The translations under genes and the position numbers were made by a program. Below the pieces are notes generated by a model. That model was not told the DNA's origin. It did not search any database and was given only the letters and a program-made list of their open reading frames with translations. From assembly GCA_963743945.1 (NCBI GenBank), contig CAVURO010000006.1, positions 53,018 through 117,017 of the forward strand: a stretch of 64,000 bases of DNA. The letters run 5' to 3'. This stretch comes from JACOTK01 sp963743945 (GTDB lineage: Bacteria > Actinomycetota > Acidimicrobiia > Acidimicrobiales > CADCSY01). This document shows, piece by piece, positions 9,140 to 18,432 of this stretch (position 1 is the stretch's first letter; the number at the start of each line of letters is the position of its first letter).

Positions 9140-10255
9140 ATGCGCACCCTCCGTTCTTGCCTCATCGCCCTGCTCGTTGCCGGCACCGTTGCAGTCGGTC
9201 TCGCATCGCCTGCCTCGGCGGCCACGCCTTCCATCAACTTGAGTCCACTCTCGGGCCCCGTCGGCACCTCCGTGATCGTGACCGGCAAGGCGTTCCCGAT
9301 CAACACCAAGGGCTCGGTATCCATCGGGACAACCGTGCTCGCCACATTCAAGACGTGGAGCAAGGGCGGCTTCCGGGTCACCATCAAGATCCCCGCACTC
9401 GTTCCCGGGTCCGTGAAGATCGTCGCCAGGATCGGTGGCGCCAAGGCCGGACGCTGGTTCAACGTGACCACAACGACTACGACGACCACGACCGTTCCCA
9501 CGACCACGACGACAACCACGACGACAACCACGATTCCCGGATCATCCGGCGCCTGGTGGCGACCGACACCCGGCATGACCTGGCAATGGCAGCTCAGCGG
9601 CCTTCCCATTGACACCGGCGTCGCCGCCGACATCTATGACATCGACCTCTTCGACAACAGCGCGAGCACCGTGGCGACGCTGCACGGCAAGGGTCGCCGG
9701 GTCATCTGCTACCTCAGTGCAGGCAGCTGGGAGGACTGGCGACCCGACTCCTCCTCCTTCCCGTCGGCAGTGCTGGGAAAGACGAACGGCTGGCCGGGCG
9801 AACGGTGGCTCGACATCCGGGCACTCGATGTGCTCATGCCCATCATGGAAGCTCGCTTTGATCTCTGTCGGGCCAAGGGCTTCGACGCGGTGGAGGTCGA
9901 CAACGTCGACGGCTATGCCAACAACTCGGGCTTTGCCCTCACGGGAACCGACCAACTGACCTACAACCGCCGGCTGGCGCAGGCGGCACATGAACGCGGT
10001 CTCGCGATCGCGTTGAAGAACGACGTCGACCAAATTGCCGCTCTCGTCGATGACTTCGATCTGGCCATCAACGAGGAGTGCGCCGCCTACAACGAGTGCA
10101 GCACCCTCAAGCCTTTCATCAGCGCCGGCAAGGCCGTGCTGCACGCCGAGTACGACCTGGATCCTGCCAAGTTCTGCCCCACGTCGGCCACGCTGAAGCT
10201 CAGTTCCATCCGCAAGAACCTGGACCTCGACGCCTGGCGGCAAACCTGCCCCTGA
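9140..10255 (+). CDS. Secreted GH114 family endo-alpha-1,4-polygalactosaminidase
   Basis: 371-aa secreted hydrolase. The signal peptide ends near ASPASAATPS. A domain of about 80 residues resembling IPT/TIG (LSPLSGPVGTSVIVTGKAF) is followed by a Thr-rich linker (about 111-135) and the GH114 domain (about 138-371). Marks of the family are WQWQLSGLPIDT, YDIDLFDN, RRVICYLSAGSWEDWR, WLDIRA, FDAVEVDNVDGY, IALKNDV and EECAAYNEC. GH114 enzymes cleave alpha-1,4-linked galactosamine polymers such as Pel (known for the family). It diverges from the Pel-like synthesis operon across a 190-base gap, fitting a role in trimming or dispersing that polymer. Confidence 0.88.
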   Translation: MRTLRSCLIALLVAGTVAVGLASPASAATPSINLSPLSGPVGTSVIVTGKAFPINTKGSVSIGTTVLATFKTWSKGGFRVTIKIPALVPGSVKIVARIGGAKAGRWFNVTTTTTTTTTVPTTTTTTTTTTTIPGSSGAWWRPTPGMTWQWQLSGLPIDTGVAADIYDIDLFDNSASTVATLHGKGRRVICYLSAGSWEDWRPDSSSFPSAVLGKTNGWPGERWLDIRALDVLMPIMEARFDLCRAKGFDAVEVDNVDGYANNSGFALTGTDQLTYNRRLAQAAHERGLAIALKNDVDQIAALVDDFDLAINEECAAYNECSTLKPFISAGKAVLHAEYDLDPAKFCPTSATLKLSSIRKNLDLDAWRQTCP

Positions 10256-10292
10256 CCGATGGAGGGCGAGGCGTTCCCTCTACACTGCTCCT

Positions 10293-11399
10293 GTGAGCGG
10301 CGCTGGGACGTTCGTGGCGAGAGTCACCGAGATCGCCGCCCGTCACCGGCGGTCGTTCCTCGCCTCGATCGGACTGGTCGCCGTGGCGGGCATCATCGGC
10401 ACCGCGGTCTACGGGCCCGGCGACGGGAGCCCAGGCCGCTTTGCCCGCTCCCTGCCCTTTGTGGGTGAAAGCGACGATGACGACCCTCCCGGTGCCGCCC
10501 CGGACGGGACCGGCAAGGGGAGTGACGGAGAGGCCACATCGCCTCGCAGCAAGGTACGCGGCAGCGGTGACCCTGGGGCCGCCATCGACGACGGCGGATC
10601 TCCGACCGGGAGCGGTCCGGACACCCTGCCTGCGTCGGACGCCGGCAAGCCCGTCTCCTCCACAAAGCCCGGCCAGTCATCCAAGACCCCGACCACCTGG
10701 TGGAAGCCGGGGCCCGGCGTGACCTGGCAATGGCAGCTCAGCGCCCTACCCATCGACACCGACGTCGTCGCCGACGTCTACGACGTTGACCTCTTCGATG
10801 TCGACGAGACCACAGTCGCCGCTCTGCACAAGCAGGGACGGAAGGTCATCTGCTACCTCAGTGCAGGCTCCTACGAGGACTGGCGGCCCGACGCCGGATC
10901 ATTTCCCGAAGCCCTCCTCGGAAACAACAACGGCTGGCCGGGCGAACGCTGGCTCGACATCCGGGCACTCGATGTGCTCATGCCCATCATGGAAGCTCGT
11001 TTTGATCTCTGTCGGGCCAAGGGCTTCGACGCCATCGAGGTCGACAATGTAGACGGCTACACCAACGGCACGGGTTTTCCCCTCTCCCCGGCGGATCAGC
11101 TCGCGTACAACCGCCGGCTGGCCAAGGCCGCCCATGAACGTGGGCTCGCCATTGCCCTCAAGAACGACGTCGATCAGATTGCCCAACTCGTCGATGATTT
11201 CGACCTCGCGATCAACGAGGAGTGCGCCGCATACAACGAGTGCGGCGTCTACAAACCGTTCATCAACGCCAACAAGGCGGTGCTGCACGCCGAGTACAAC
11301 CTCGAACCCGACAAGTTCTGCGGCAGCTCGTCCGCCCTCGGGCTCAGCTCGATCCGCAAGAACCTCGAGCTCGACGCCTGGGTTCAGACCTGTCCCTGA
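10293..11399 (+). CDS. Membrane-anchored GH114 family endo-alpha-1,4-polygalactosaminidase
   Basis: 368-aa paralogue of the preceding gene, GTG start 37 bases after it. Instead of a cleaved signal it has an N-terminal membrane anchor (SFLASIGLVAVAGIIGTAV, about 22-40), a disordered acidic/Ser-Pro linker to about residue 130, then a GH114 domain nearly identical to its neighbour (WQWQLSALPIDTD, CYLSAGSYEDWR, FDAIEVDNVDGY, LKNDVDQIA). Long stretches also match at the DNA level, for example around 9808-9890 and 10948-11030, so this is a tandem duplication. One copy is probably released and the other kept at the cell surface (inference). Confidence 0.87.
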   Translation: MSGAGTFVARVTEIAARHRRSFLASIGLVAVAGIIGTAVYGPGDGSPGRFARSLPFVGESDDDDPPGAAPDGTGKGSDGEATSPRSKVRGSGDPGAAIDDGGSPTGSGPDTLPASDAGKPVSSTKPGQSSKTPTTWWKPGPGVTWQWQLSALPIDTDVVADVYDVDLFDVDETTVAALHKQGRKVICYLSAGSYEDWRPDAGSFPEALLGNNNGWPGERWLDIRALDVLMPIMEARFDLCRAKGFDAIEVDNVDGYTNGTGFPLSPADQLAYNRRLAKAAHERGLAIALKNDVDQIAQLVDDFDLAINEECAAYNECGVYKPFINANKAVLHAEYNLEPDKFCGSSSALGLSSIRKNLELDAWVQTCP

Positions 11400-11405
11400 T
11401 GGTCC

Positions 11406-12809
11406 TCAGTTGCTTCGAGCCGCCCACCAGGCGTCGAGACGTCGCAGAGCCTCCACCTCCCCGAGCGGGCCTTCCTCCAGACGGAGCTCCAGCATGAAGG
11501 CAATAGCCTGACCGACCTCGCGTCCGGGACCGACCCCCAGATGGCTCATGATCCGGTTTCCGTCGAGGTCCGGCCGCAGCGAATCCAGCTCTTCCTGCGC
11601 CTGGAGCTCCTTGATCCGTGCCTCGAGGTGGTCCATGCGACGAGCCAACTCATCTGCCCGCCGTTGATTCCTGGTGGTGCAATCGCAGCGCGTCAGCTCA
11701 TTGAGTTGATCCAGCAGCGGTCCGGCATCCCGCACGTACCGTCGAACGGCGCTGTCCGTCCAGCCCATCTTGTACGTGTGAAATCGAAGGTGCAGCTCGA
11801 CAAGTCTCGAGACCGAATCGATGTCATCGCCGGAATAGCGGAGCGCCTGCATGCGCGCACGCGTCATGCGCGCACCCACGACCTCGTGATGATGGAAGCT
11901 GACCTTCCCCTTCGGCCCGAAGGAACGGGTCTTCGGTTTGGCCACATCGTGAAACAGTGCTGCAAGACGAACGATGCGTTCGGGCTGCGTGTTCTCGATC
12001 ACCGCAATGGTGTGCGCCAAGACGTCCTTGTGGCGATGAATCGGGTCCTGCTCGAGAGCCAAACCCGGCAACTCGGGCAGAAAGACCTCGGCCAGACCCG
12101 TCCTGACGAGGAACCAGAGGCCCCCACCCGGCTTGGGAACGACCATGAGCTTGTCGAGCTCGTCACGAATGCGCTCCGCCGAGACGATCTCCAGACGGCG
12201 ATGAAGGCGCTGAACCGCCTCAACCAACTCGTCATCGGGAACAAGGTCGTAGCCCGAGAGGAAGCGGGCCGCTCGAAGCATGCGCAAAGGGTCGTCGGTG
12301 AACGACTCGTCCGGCGACAATGGGGTCCGAAGGCGTTTGGCCGCGAGGTCCGCCGTCCCACCGAACGGGTCGATCAACTCCGGTTCGGGAATGGCCAGCG
12401 CCATGGCGTTGACGGTGAAGTCGCGCCGTGAGAGGTCCGCCTCGATCGAGTCCGAAAACCGGACATCGGGCTTGCGCGACTCGGGCACATACACCTCGGC
12501 CCGGTGGGTGGTGATCTCGAAGATCCTGCCGCCCTTCCGACAGCCGATCGTGCCGAAACGCTTCCCCTGGAGCCAGACCGCATCAGCCCACGGCCGGACG
12601 ACCTCCTCGATCTCGTCCGGCAGGGCGGTGGTGGTCAGATCGAAATCGATGGCAGCTGCCTCGCGGCCGAGCAACAGATCACGGACGGTTCCTCCGACCA
12701 GGTACGACCGGTGGCCCCCCGCCGCCAATCGCTCCGCCAGGGGACGCACCTCGTCAAGCACCGGCTCGATACGTTCGGGAATCACGGAGTCAGGGTATCG
12801 GTGCCCCAA
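11406..12809 (-). CDS. cca: CCA-adding tRNA nucleotidyltransferase
   Basis: 467-aa class II nucleotidyltransferase that repairs or adds the 3' CCA end of tRNAs. The head domain shows YLVGGTVRDLLLGR and the catalytic DFDLTTT; RRDFTVNAMA and DPLRMLRAARF follow. An HD phosphohydrolase domain (LAALFHDVAKPKTR, VSFHHHEVVGARM) fills the second half, as in the actinobacterial PcnA type. It matches Rv3907c in conserved synteny. It converges with the second GH114 gene with only six bases between stops. Confidence 0.93.
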   Translation of the reverse strand: MGHRYPDSVIPERIEPVLDEVRPLAERLAAGGHRSYLVGGTVRDLLLGREAAAIDFDLTTTALPDEIEEVVRPWADAVWLQGKRFGTIGCRKGGRIFEITTHRAEVYVPESRKPDVRFSDSIEADLSRRDFTVNAMALAIPEPELIDPFGGTADLAAKRLRTPLSPDESFTDDPLRMLRAARFLSGYDLVPDDELVEAVQRLHRRLEIVSAERIRDELDKLMVVPKPGGGLWFLVRTGLAEVFLPELPGLALEQDPIHRHKDVLAHTIAVIENTQPERIVRLAALFHDVAKPKTRSFGPKGKVSFHHHEVVGARMTRARMQALRYSGDDIDSVSRLVELHLRFHTYKMGWTDSAVRRYVRDAGPLLDQLNELTRCDCTTRNQRRADELARRMDHLEARIKELQAQEELDSLRPDLDGNRIMSHLGVGPGREVGQAIAFMLELRLEEGPLGEVEALRRLDAWWAARSN

Positions 12810-12898
12810 GGGCGGAGAAGAGCTGACGATCCCGATACCTACGAACAGTCGGAGCGCCCGGTCCCGGGTTCCTCCACGAGGTCACGATCCCCCGAGCA

Positions 12899-13918
12899 TC
12901 ACGCGAGAGGATCTTCCCAACGTCGGCCAAACTCCTTGACCGCCTCGAGTGCCATCCGGCCCGGCCCGCCGCTGGTCGGCGCCTCCGGTCGGTACTCGGC
13001 GCCGACAAGGGCGGCGGTGCAGGCCCCCGTGCAGTCGGCGAGTGCCTCCAGGTCGTAGCCTCCCTCGAGGAAGAGCAGGCGGCGACCGGCGGGGGCGTAC
13101 TCCATCATGCGGCGGGTGAGGTCGGCGAAATCGCCGCTGCTGAGCGCCATCCCCGTGAGCGGATCGTTGCGATGGGCATCGAACCCGGCGGACACCAGCA
13201 CCCAGGTGGGGCGGAACTGGTCCACGACGGGAGCCACCACCTCATCGAGTGCCGCCGTCTCGACGTCGCCCGTGACCCCTGCCGGCAGGGGGATGTTGAG
13301 GGTCAGGCCGAGACCCTGGCCCTTACCCATCTCGTCGATCGCTCCGCTGTAGGGATAGAGGGGAGTCTCGTGCATCGACACGTAGAGAACCCGGCCATCC
13401 TCCCAGAAGATGTCCTGCGTGCCGTTCCCGTGATGCGCGTCCCAATCGAGCACCATCACCCGCTCACCGCGATCGGCCAGCACGCCGGCAGCAACCGCAA
13501 CGTTGTTGATGAGGCAAAACCCCATGGCCCTGGTTCTGGTTGCATGATGGCCGGGCGGACGAACGAGGCAAAAGGCCGCGTCCCCCTCTCCTCGATCGAG
13601 TCGCTCGATCGCGTCGATGCCGGACCCCGCCGCCATGAGAGCAGCGTCCCACGATGCCGGTGCCGCAACGGTGTCCGCATCGATGTTCCCGCCCCCGGAC
13701 AGACAGAAGCGCTCGAGCGCATCGAGATAGGCCCCCGAGTGCACGGTCTCGAGCTCGGCGCGGGTCGCCTTGCGAGCCGGCACCGCAACGGTTGCCTCAC
13801 CGACCCCTGATTGCCTGACGCCTGCCAGGGCAGCATGCAGCCGATCGGATGACTCGGGATGACCCAGACCGGTGTCATGATCGAGGGAGCGTTCCGAAAC
13901 CGCCAGAAGGACCGTCAA
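12899..13918 (-). CDS. Histone deacetylase / AcuC family zinc amidohydrolase
   Basis: 339-aa arginase-fold deacetylase. Active-site elements are all present: RPPGHHATR, DWDAHHGNGTQDIF (zinc ligands), VSAGFDAHRNDPL and LEGGYD. Bacterial members remove acetyl groups from acetylpolyamines, acetoin-related substrates or protein lysines, so the substrate is open. It occupies the place next to pcnA where mycobacteria have mutT4. It overlaps nothing on its own strand; its 5' end is divergent from the Rv3909-like gene. Confidence 0.88.
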   Translation of the reverse strand: MTVLLAVSERSLDHDTGLGHPESSDRLHAALAGVRQSGVGEATVAVPARKATRAELETVHSGAYLDALERFCLSGGGNIDADTVAAPASWDAALMAAGSGIDAIERLDRGEGDAAFCLVRPPGHHATRTRAMGFCLINNVAVAAGVLADRGERVMVLDWDAHHGNGTQDIFWEDGRVLYVSMHETPLYPYSGAIDEMGKGQGLGLTLNIPLPAGVTGDVETAALDEVVAPVVDQFRPTWVLVSAGFDAHRNDPLTGMALSSGDFADLTRRMMEYAPAGRRLLFLEGGYDLEALADCTGACTAALVGAEYRPEAPTSGGPGRMALEAVKEFGRRWEDPLA

Positions 13919-14002
13919 GAAACCAGCCTATACCGACGCCGGTTGCACCGAACAAAGGTCGACCCCCCCGACGTCGCACGGGTCGGTAGCCTCCTCCTCG
14001 AC

Positions 14003-16060
14003 ATGCATGCACGCCTCGCCACGAGAACGCCCTGCCGGGCTGCCACCGTTCGGCTGTTGTTCTGCGCCGGCCTCCTCGGCATGTTGATCGGAGCGGTCCG
14101 AGCAACACCTGCCCTCGGCCAGACCGGAAAGCCTTCGATGACGTTGATCGGTCAAAGTCTCGCACTCGGCCCGGGCGAGGCGTTTGAGCTGCGTCTCAAC
14201 GTTTCCGGCATCAGCCGACCCGAAACCGTAGCGGTCACCGTGACCCTCCACGAAAGGGTCCGAACACGAACCCGCTTCAAACGCACCCTCGACGGATCCA
14301 GAGGTCAGATGCTGCGGTCGGTCTCCCTCCCACTCGCCGCATTGACCACACAGGCGGGCGGGCCGATCTCCCTCACCGTTCCGGTCAACCCGGTCGGACA
14401 GCCTGACAATGCCGACGCGCTGCCCGCCGTCGAGCCCGGTGTGTACCCGGTATCCGTGGCACTGCAGACGACAGACAGCCCCAGCGAACTCGAACGCCTG
14501 ACGACCTATCTCGTTCGCGCTCCCGATACCGCCGCAGCACCTGCGTTGCGGGTAGCGCTGGTTCAACCCTTCGGTGCCCCCCCCGCCCTCACGCCAAATG
14601 GAGCTGTCAGGATCGACCGTGCCACTCGGGTCAACCTCGACGCGATCACCCAGGTTCTTCAGCAGTTCCCAACAGTGCCGCTCACCGTGGCTCCCACACC
14701 GGAGACGCTCGACGCCCTGGCGTCACTGAACAGCCCCGTGCCGGCAGCACTTGCGAAGGCATTGCAGGAACGTCAACTGGTGGCGGGACCTTACGTCGAT
14801 CTCGACCTGCCAACCTTTGACACCTCAGGGTCGCTCGACCGCCTGCTCGCCCAACGAGCGGAAGGCCTCACCACCATGGATCGCCGTCTCGAACGCCGAG
14901 TCGGCGCGAGAACCTGGGTTCATGAGGGCCCCCTCGACGAACAAAGTCTCGGTCGCCTGGTCGATCTCGGCATCGATCGTGTCATCGTCCCGGAGGAAGC
15001 GATGGCACCCCTGTCCATGCCATTGACCCTTGCGCGCCCATTCCTGCTCCAGGATGCCCAGGGCCGCCGGGCGGAGGCCGCTTCGATCAACGACGCGCTC
15101 GGCGACCACTTGCGAAATCGCCGTGATCCGGTGCTGGGTGCCTATCACCTCATGGCCGATTTGGCCGTTCTGTATTTCGAGAGTCCCGGCACACAGCGAG
15201 GCGTCGTCCTGCGTCCGCCGGCCGGAACACCAACCGCCCCCGAGGCTCTGCAGGTGTTGTTGAGCTCGTTGGGAAACAACCCATTGCTGGTGAAACCGGT
15301 TACCCTCGACGACTTTTTCGAGCAGGTGGAGCCGGCGACAACGACGAAGAGCGACCCCCTGCTCCGACGATTCACCCGACCGAGCGTGACCCCCTCCCAG
15401 GGAGCCGATGCGACGACGGAAACGCTGCAACATGATCTGGATGCAGTTGGCACACTTGTGGGGTCGAACGATCCGGCGATCGCTCTTGCCAGACGTCTTT
15501 CCCTCGTGAGCGATGCGTCAGCCCTGGAGGCGGACTCACGACGCCTGTATCGAGCCAACGCCCAGGAACAGATCGACGGGATCACCGAGAGGATCCGCGT
15601 CGTCGACCGGGGCACCTTTCGCCTGACCGACCGCGAGGGGACCGTGCCCATCACCTTGACCAACACCGAACCGAGGAGTCCCGCCAAGGTGCGGCTGCAC
15701 CTCGAGAGCGACAAGTTGGACTTCCTCGACGGCGATGCGAAACACCCGGGCGTGTTCACGAGAACCATCGTCCTGAACAAGGCCAACACGACCCTCGAGG
15801 TGCCCGTTCGCTACCGGACCCCGGGTGCGTTCCCCTTGGAGATCAAGGTCACCACCCCCGACGGACGACTCGTCCTGGTGGAGGGTCGCTTCGAAGTGCG
15901 CTCGACGGCCATCTCAGGCGTGGGGGTGATCCTGTCATTGGGAGCCGGATTGTTTCTCCTGCTCTGGTGGGCCCGTCACTGGCGGTCGGCGCGCCGTGCA
16001 AAGCGCCTCGTCTCGCTCCCCGACGTCCAATCCGGCCGCCAGGCCGGACTTCCCGGCTGA
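14003..16060 (+). CDS. Rv3909-like (DUF6049-type) secreted membrane protein
   Basis: 685-aa envelope protein. The signal sequence is ATVRLLFCAGLLGMLIGAV, then a large extracytoplasmic region of beta and alpha/beta segments (VALVQPFGAPPALTPNG, WVHEGPLDEQSLGRLVDLGI, VPITLTNTEPRSPAKVRLHL) ends in a single membrane helix (GVILSLGAGLFLLLWWARHW) and a basic tail. The longest frame begins further upstream inside the divergent deacetylase gene; ATG 14003 puts the signal sequence at the N-terminus. In other actinobacteria this gene precedes the MurJ-like gene of the sigM cluster (known synteny). Its biochemical role is unknown. Confidence 0.72.
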   Translation: MHARLATRTPCRAATVRLLFCAGLLGMLIGAVRATPALGQTGKPSMTLIGQSLALGPGEAFELRLNVSGISRPETVAVTVTLHERVRTRTRFKRTLDGSRGQMLRSVSLPLAALTTQAGGPISLTVPVNPVGQPDNADALPAVEPGVYPVSVALQTTDSPSELERLTTYLVRAPDTAAAPALRVALVQPFGAPPALTPNGAVRIDRATRVNLDAITQVLQQFPTVPLTVAPTPETLDALASLNSPVPAALAKALQERQLVAGPYVDLDLPTFDTSGSLDRLLAQRAEGLTTMDRRLERRVGARTWVHEGPLDEQSLGRLVDLGIDRVIVPEEAMAPLSMPLTLARPFLLQDAQGRRAEAASINDALGDHLRNRRDPVLGAYHLMADLAVLYFESPGTQRGVVLRPPAGTPTAPEALQVLLSSLGNNPLLVKPVTLDDFFEQVEPATTTKSDPLLRRFTRPSVTPSQGADATTETLQHDLDAVGTLVGSNDPAIALARRLSLVSDASALEADSRRLYRANAQEQIDGITERIRVVDRGTFRLTDREGTVPITLTNTEPRSPAKVRLHLESDKLDFLDGDAKHPGVFTRTIVLNKANTTLEVPVRYRTPGAFPLEIKVTTPDGRLVLVEGRFEVRSTAISGVGVILSLGAGLFLLLWWARHWRSARRAKRLVSLPDVQSGRQAGLPG

Positions 16061-16168
16061 GTTGGGTACCACACCCCAAGGAAACCGAATACGCCCCTTG
16101 ACCTGCACGAACGACACCACCTCGCACACCACCTCGCACAACACCTCCCGGGGTACGGTGGACCCGTT

Positions 16169-17746
16169 GTGGCCTCATTCACACCACCTTCCTCTCCGCC
16201 TCCCCCGAGATCGGAGGCACGGCCCGGCGACCTCGTAGCCGGGCGCTATCGTTTGACGCGCCAAATCGCCCGGGGTGGCATGGCCCAGGTCTGGGAAGCC
16301 CATGACGAAATCCTGACCAGGCAGGTCGCGGTGAAGATCCTGCTGCCCCACCTTGCGTCCGATGGGTTGTTCGTGACCCGATTCCGCCAGGAGGCCATGG
16401 CTGCCGCCCGCCTCTCCCATCCCAACATCGTCTCGGTCTACGACACCTGCAACCAAGGGGTTCAGGCCATCGTGATGGAGTTGATCGAGGGACGAACGCT
16501 ACGCGAAACCCTCGACGCGGAGGGCGCCCTCTCCCCCACCACCGCTCTTGACATCGCTCTTCAAGTGGCGAAAGGCCTGGACCACGCCCATCAGCAGGGC
16601 TTGGTCCACCGCGACATCAAGCCCGGCAACATCCTTCTGGATGACCAGGGTCGGGCACTGATCACCGATTTCGGCATTGCCAAGGCCGAATCCCATGCGG
16701 ATCTGACCGAGGTGAATCAGGTGGTCGGAACAGCCAAGTACCTGTCCCCCGAGCAGGTCGAGGGGGGCTGGGTCGATTCCCGCAGCGACCTGTACTCCCT
16801 CGGCGTGGTGCTCCACGAGATGCTCTCCGGACAGCCCCCCTTCCTCGCCGACTCGAGCGCGGCAACGGCCATCGCTCGTCTCACTCGGGACCCCGTTCCC
16901 CTTCGACAACTGCGGCCGGCCGTCACCCCGAGACTTGAAAGCCTCGTCCTCCGATGTCTCGCACGACAACCGGACGATCGCTTTCCCGATGCCCGGGACC
17001 TCGTGGAGGCACTCGAGGACGCGGAGATCGACCTCGATGAGGAGGCAACGACCTTCCGCCCGCGATCGAGCAATGGACATGCAACCACCTCGATGCCGCG
17101 GGCCAACCCTTCCTCACCCACAACTCGACCCAAAGCCGTCGCCCAGCGACGACGATCGGCGCCGAGCGGCTCAACCTGGATGGTGCTCGGGGTCACGGTC
17201 GTCACCCTGGTCCTCGTCGTTGTCGCGGTCGCTTCAACCGAGTCGGGACGGTCGCTGCTGGATCGGCTGGCGGGACGTGTCGGACTGCAGGTTGGACCTG
17301 CCGAGCCGGCGGCCATCGTCAAGGTCTCATCATTCGATCCCTTCGGCAGCAACGGCGAGCACGATGCAGAGCTCCTTCGCGTCATCGATGACGATCCTGC
17401 AACCGGCTGGACCACCGAGCGATACCGAACACCTGATGTCGCCGGGTTCAAGCAGGGCGTCGGCCTCATCCTGTCGCTTGCACACGCCACCCGTGTCGAG
17501 AAGCTGACGCTCGACACGCCAACCGTTGGCTGGCGGGCATCGTTCTACGTCGCCGACGCGATCAAGCCGGACCTGGCCGGCTGGGGTGACCCCGTCGCCG
17601 AGAAGGAGGGGCTTTCGGGCACCGTCTCCGTCGATCTTCGGGGCCGATCCGGATCCCACGTGCTCGTCTGGATCACGCATCTGGGCGACGGCCGGGTTGG
17701 ACCCCGTTACTCGATGCGGGTCAACGACGCCCGCCTGCTCGGTTGA
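16169..17746 (+). CDS. Transmembrane Ser/Thr protein kinase in the Rv3910 (MurJ) position
   Basis: 525-aa receptor kinase with GTG start. The kinase domain (about 26-285) looks active: glycine loop IARGGMAQV, Lys56 in VAVKIL, HRDIKPGN (147-154), DFGIAK (167-172), SPEQ. After a disordered linker comes one membrane helix (about 336-356) and an extracellular discoidin-like domain of about 165 residues (ATGWTTERYRTPDVAG, RVEKLTLDTP). In M. tuberculosis the gene at this place is a MurJ flippase fused to a pseudokinase and a similar outer domain. Here the flippase part is absent and the kinase has its catalytic residues. It probably senses a wall glycan or lipid II-like ligand (inference). Confidence 0.85.
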   Translation: MASFTPPSSPPPPRSEARPGDLVAGRYRLTRQIARGGMAQVWEAHDEILTRQVAVKILLPHLASDGLFVTRFRQEAMAAARLSHPNIVSVYDTCNQGVQAIVMELIEGRTLRETLDAEGALSPTTALDIALQVAKGLDHAHQQGLVHRDIKPGNILLDDQGRALITDFGIAKAESHADLTEVNQVVGTAKYLSPEQVEGGWVDSRSDLYSLGVVLHEMLSGQPPFLADSSAATAIARLTRDPVPLRQLRPAVTPRLESLVLRCLARQPDDRFPDARDLVEALEDAEIDLDEEATTFRPRSSNGHATTSMPRANPSSPTTRPKAVAQRRRSAPSGSTWMVLGVTVVTLVLVVVAVASTESGRSLLDRLAGRVGLQVGPAEPAAIVKVSSFDPFGSNGEHDAELLRVIDDDPATGWTTERYRTPDVAGFKQGVGLILSLAHATRVEKLTLDTPTVGWRASFYVADAIKPDLAGWGDPVAEKEGLSGTVSVDLRGRSGSHVLVWITHLGDGRVGPRYSMRVNDARLLG

Positions 17747-17808
17747 GAGGTCGTTCCGACGACATCCACGAGGAGTACGCTCGATGCATTCTTCGTGACC
17801 GCTCGGTG

Positions 17809-18432
17809 ATGGACCAGTCGAAGCAATCCTCCTCAGGCGACGAGCGTCTCATCCGGGCAGCCAAGGGTGGGGACGCCTCGGCGCTCGACTCGTTGCTCCG
17901 GTGCCATTACCCCCGCCTGTTCGCCCTCTGTCGCCGCATCGTCGGCGAAAGTGACGCTGATGACGCAACGCAGGAGACCTTGATGGCGATCGTTCGGGGA
18001 CTACCGAAATTCGACGGCCGATCGACCTTCGTCACCTGGTCCCATCGCGTGGCAACCAACGCGTGTCTGGACGAGCTCCGACGACGTGAGCGAAGGCCGA
18101 AGCTCCGACTGCTCGACGACCGACCCGAGCCGCGGACGGGTCGTGGCTCGGGTGGCGCACTGCACGTCACCGAACACCTTCCCGGTGACGACATCGATGG
18201 GGTTGCCGACCGTCTGGATCTCGATCAGGCCCTGGCCACACTGCCCGTCGATCAGCGTGTCGCCGTCGTGCTTCGAGACCTGTGCGCGCTTTCGTACGAC
18301 GAGATCGCCGCGGTGCTCGATGTTCCGCCCGGAACCGTTCGCTCACGGATCGCCCGGGGACGCGCCCGCATGCATGACCATCTTGTCGGGAACCCAACCG
18401 GTCATGACCGACGTCCAAGCTCTCAGCCATGA
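17809..18432 (+). CDS. ECF sigma factor, SigM-like
   Basis: Sigma-70 family ECF factor, 207 aa from ATG 17809. An in-frame TTG lies 66 bases upstream, next to the kinase stop, but lacks support. Region 2 includes YPRLFALCRRIVGESDADDATQETLMAI; region 4 has LPVDQRVAVVLRDLCALSYDEIAAVLDVPPGTVRSRI split by a Gly/Arg-rich linker. The position between the kinase, the anti-sigma gene and trxB/trxA equals sigM in mycobacteria. Its stop overlaps the anti-sigma start by four bases (ATGA). Confidence 0.88.
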   Translation: MDQSKQSSSGDERLIRAAKGGDASALDSLLRCHYPRLFALCRRIVGESDADDATQETLMAIVRGLPKFDGRSTFVTWSHRVATNACLDELRRRERRPKLRLLDDRPEPRTGRGSGGALHVTEHLPGDDIDGVADRLDLDQALATLPVDQRVAVVLRDLCALSYDEIAAVLDVPPGTVRSRIARGRARMHDHLVGNPTGHDRRPSSQP

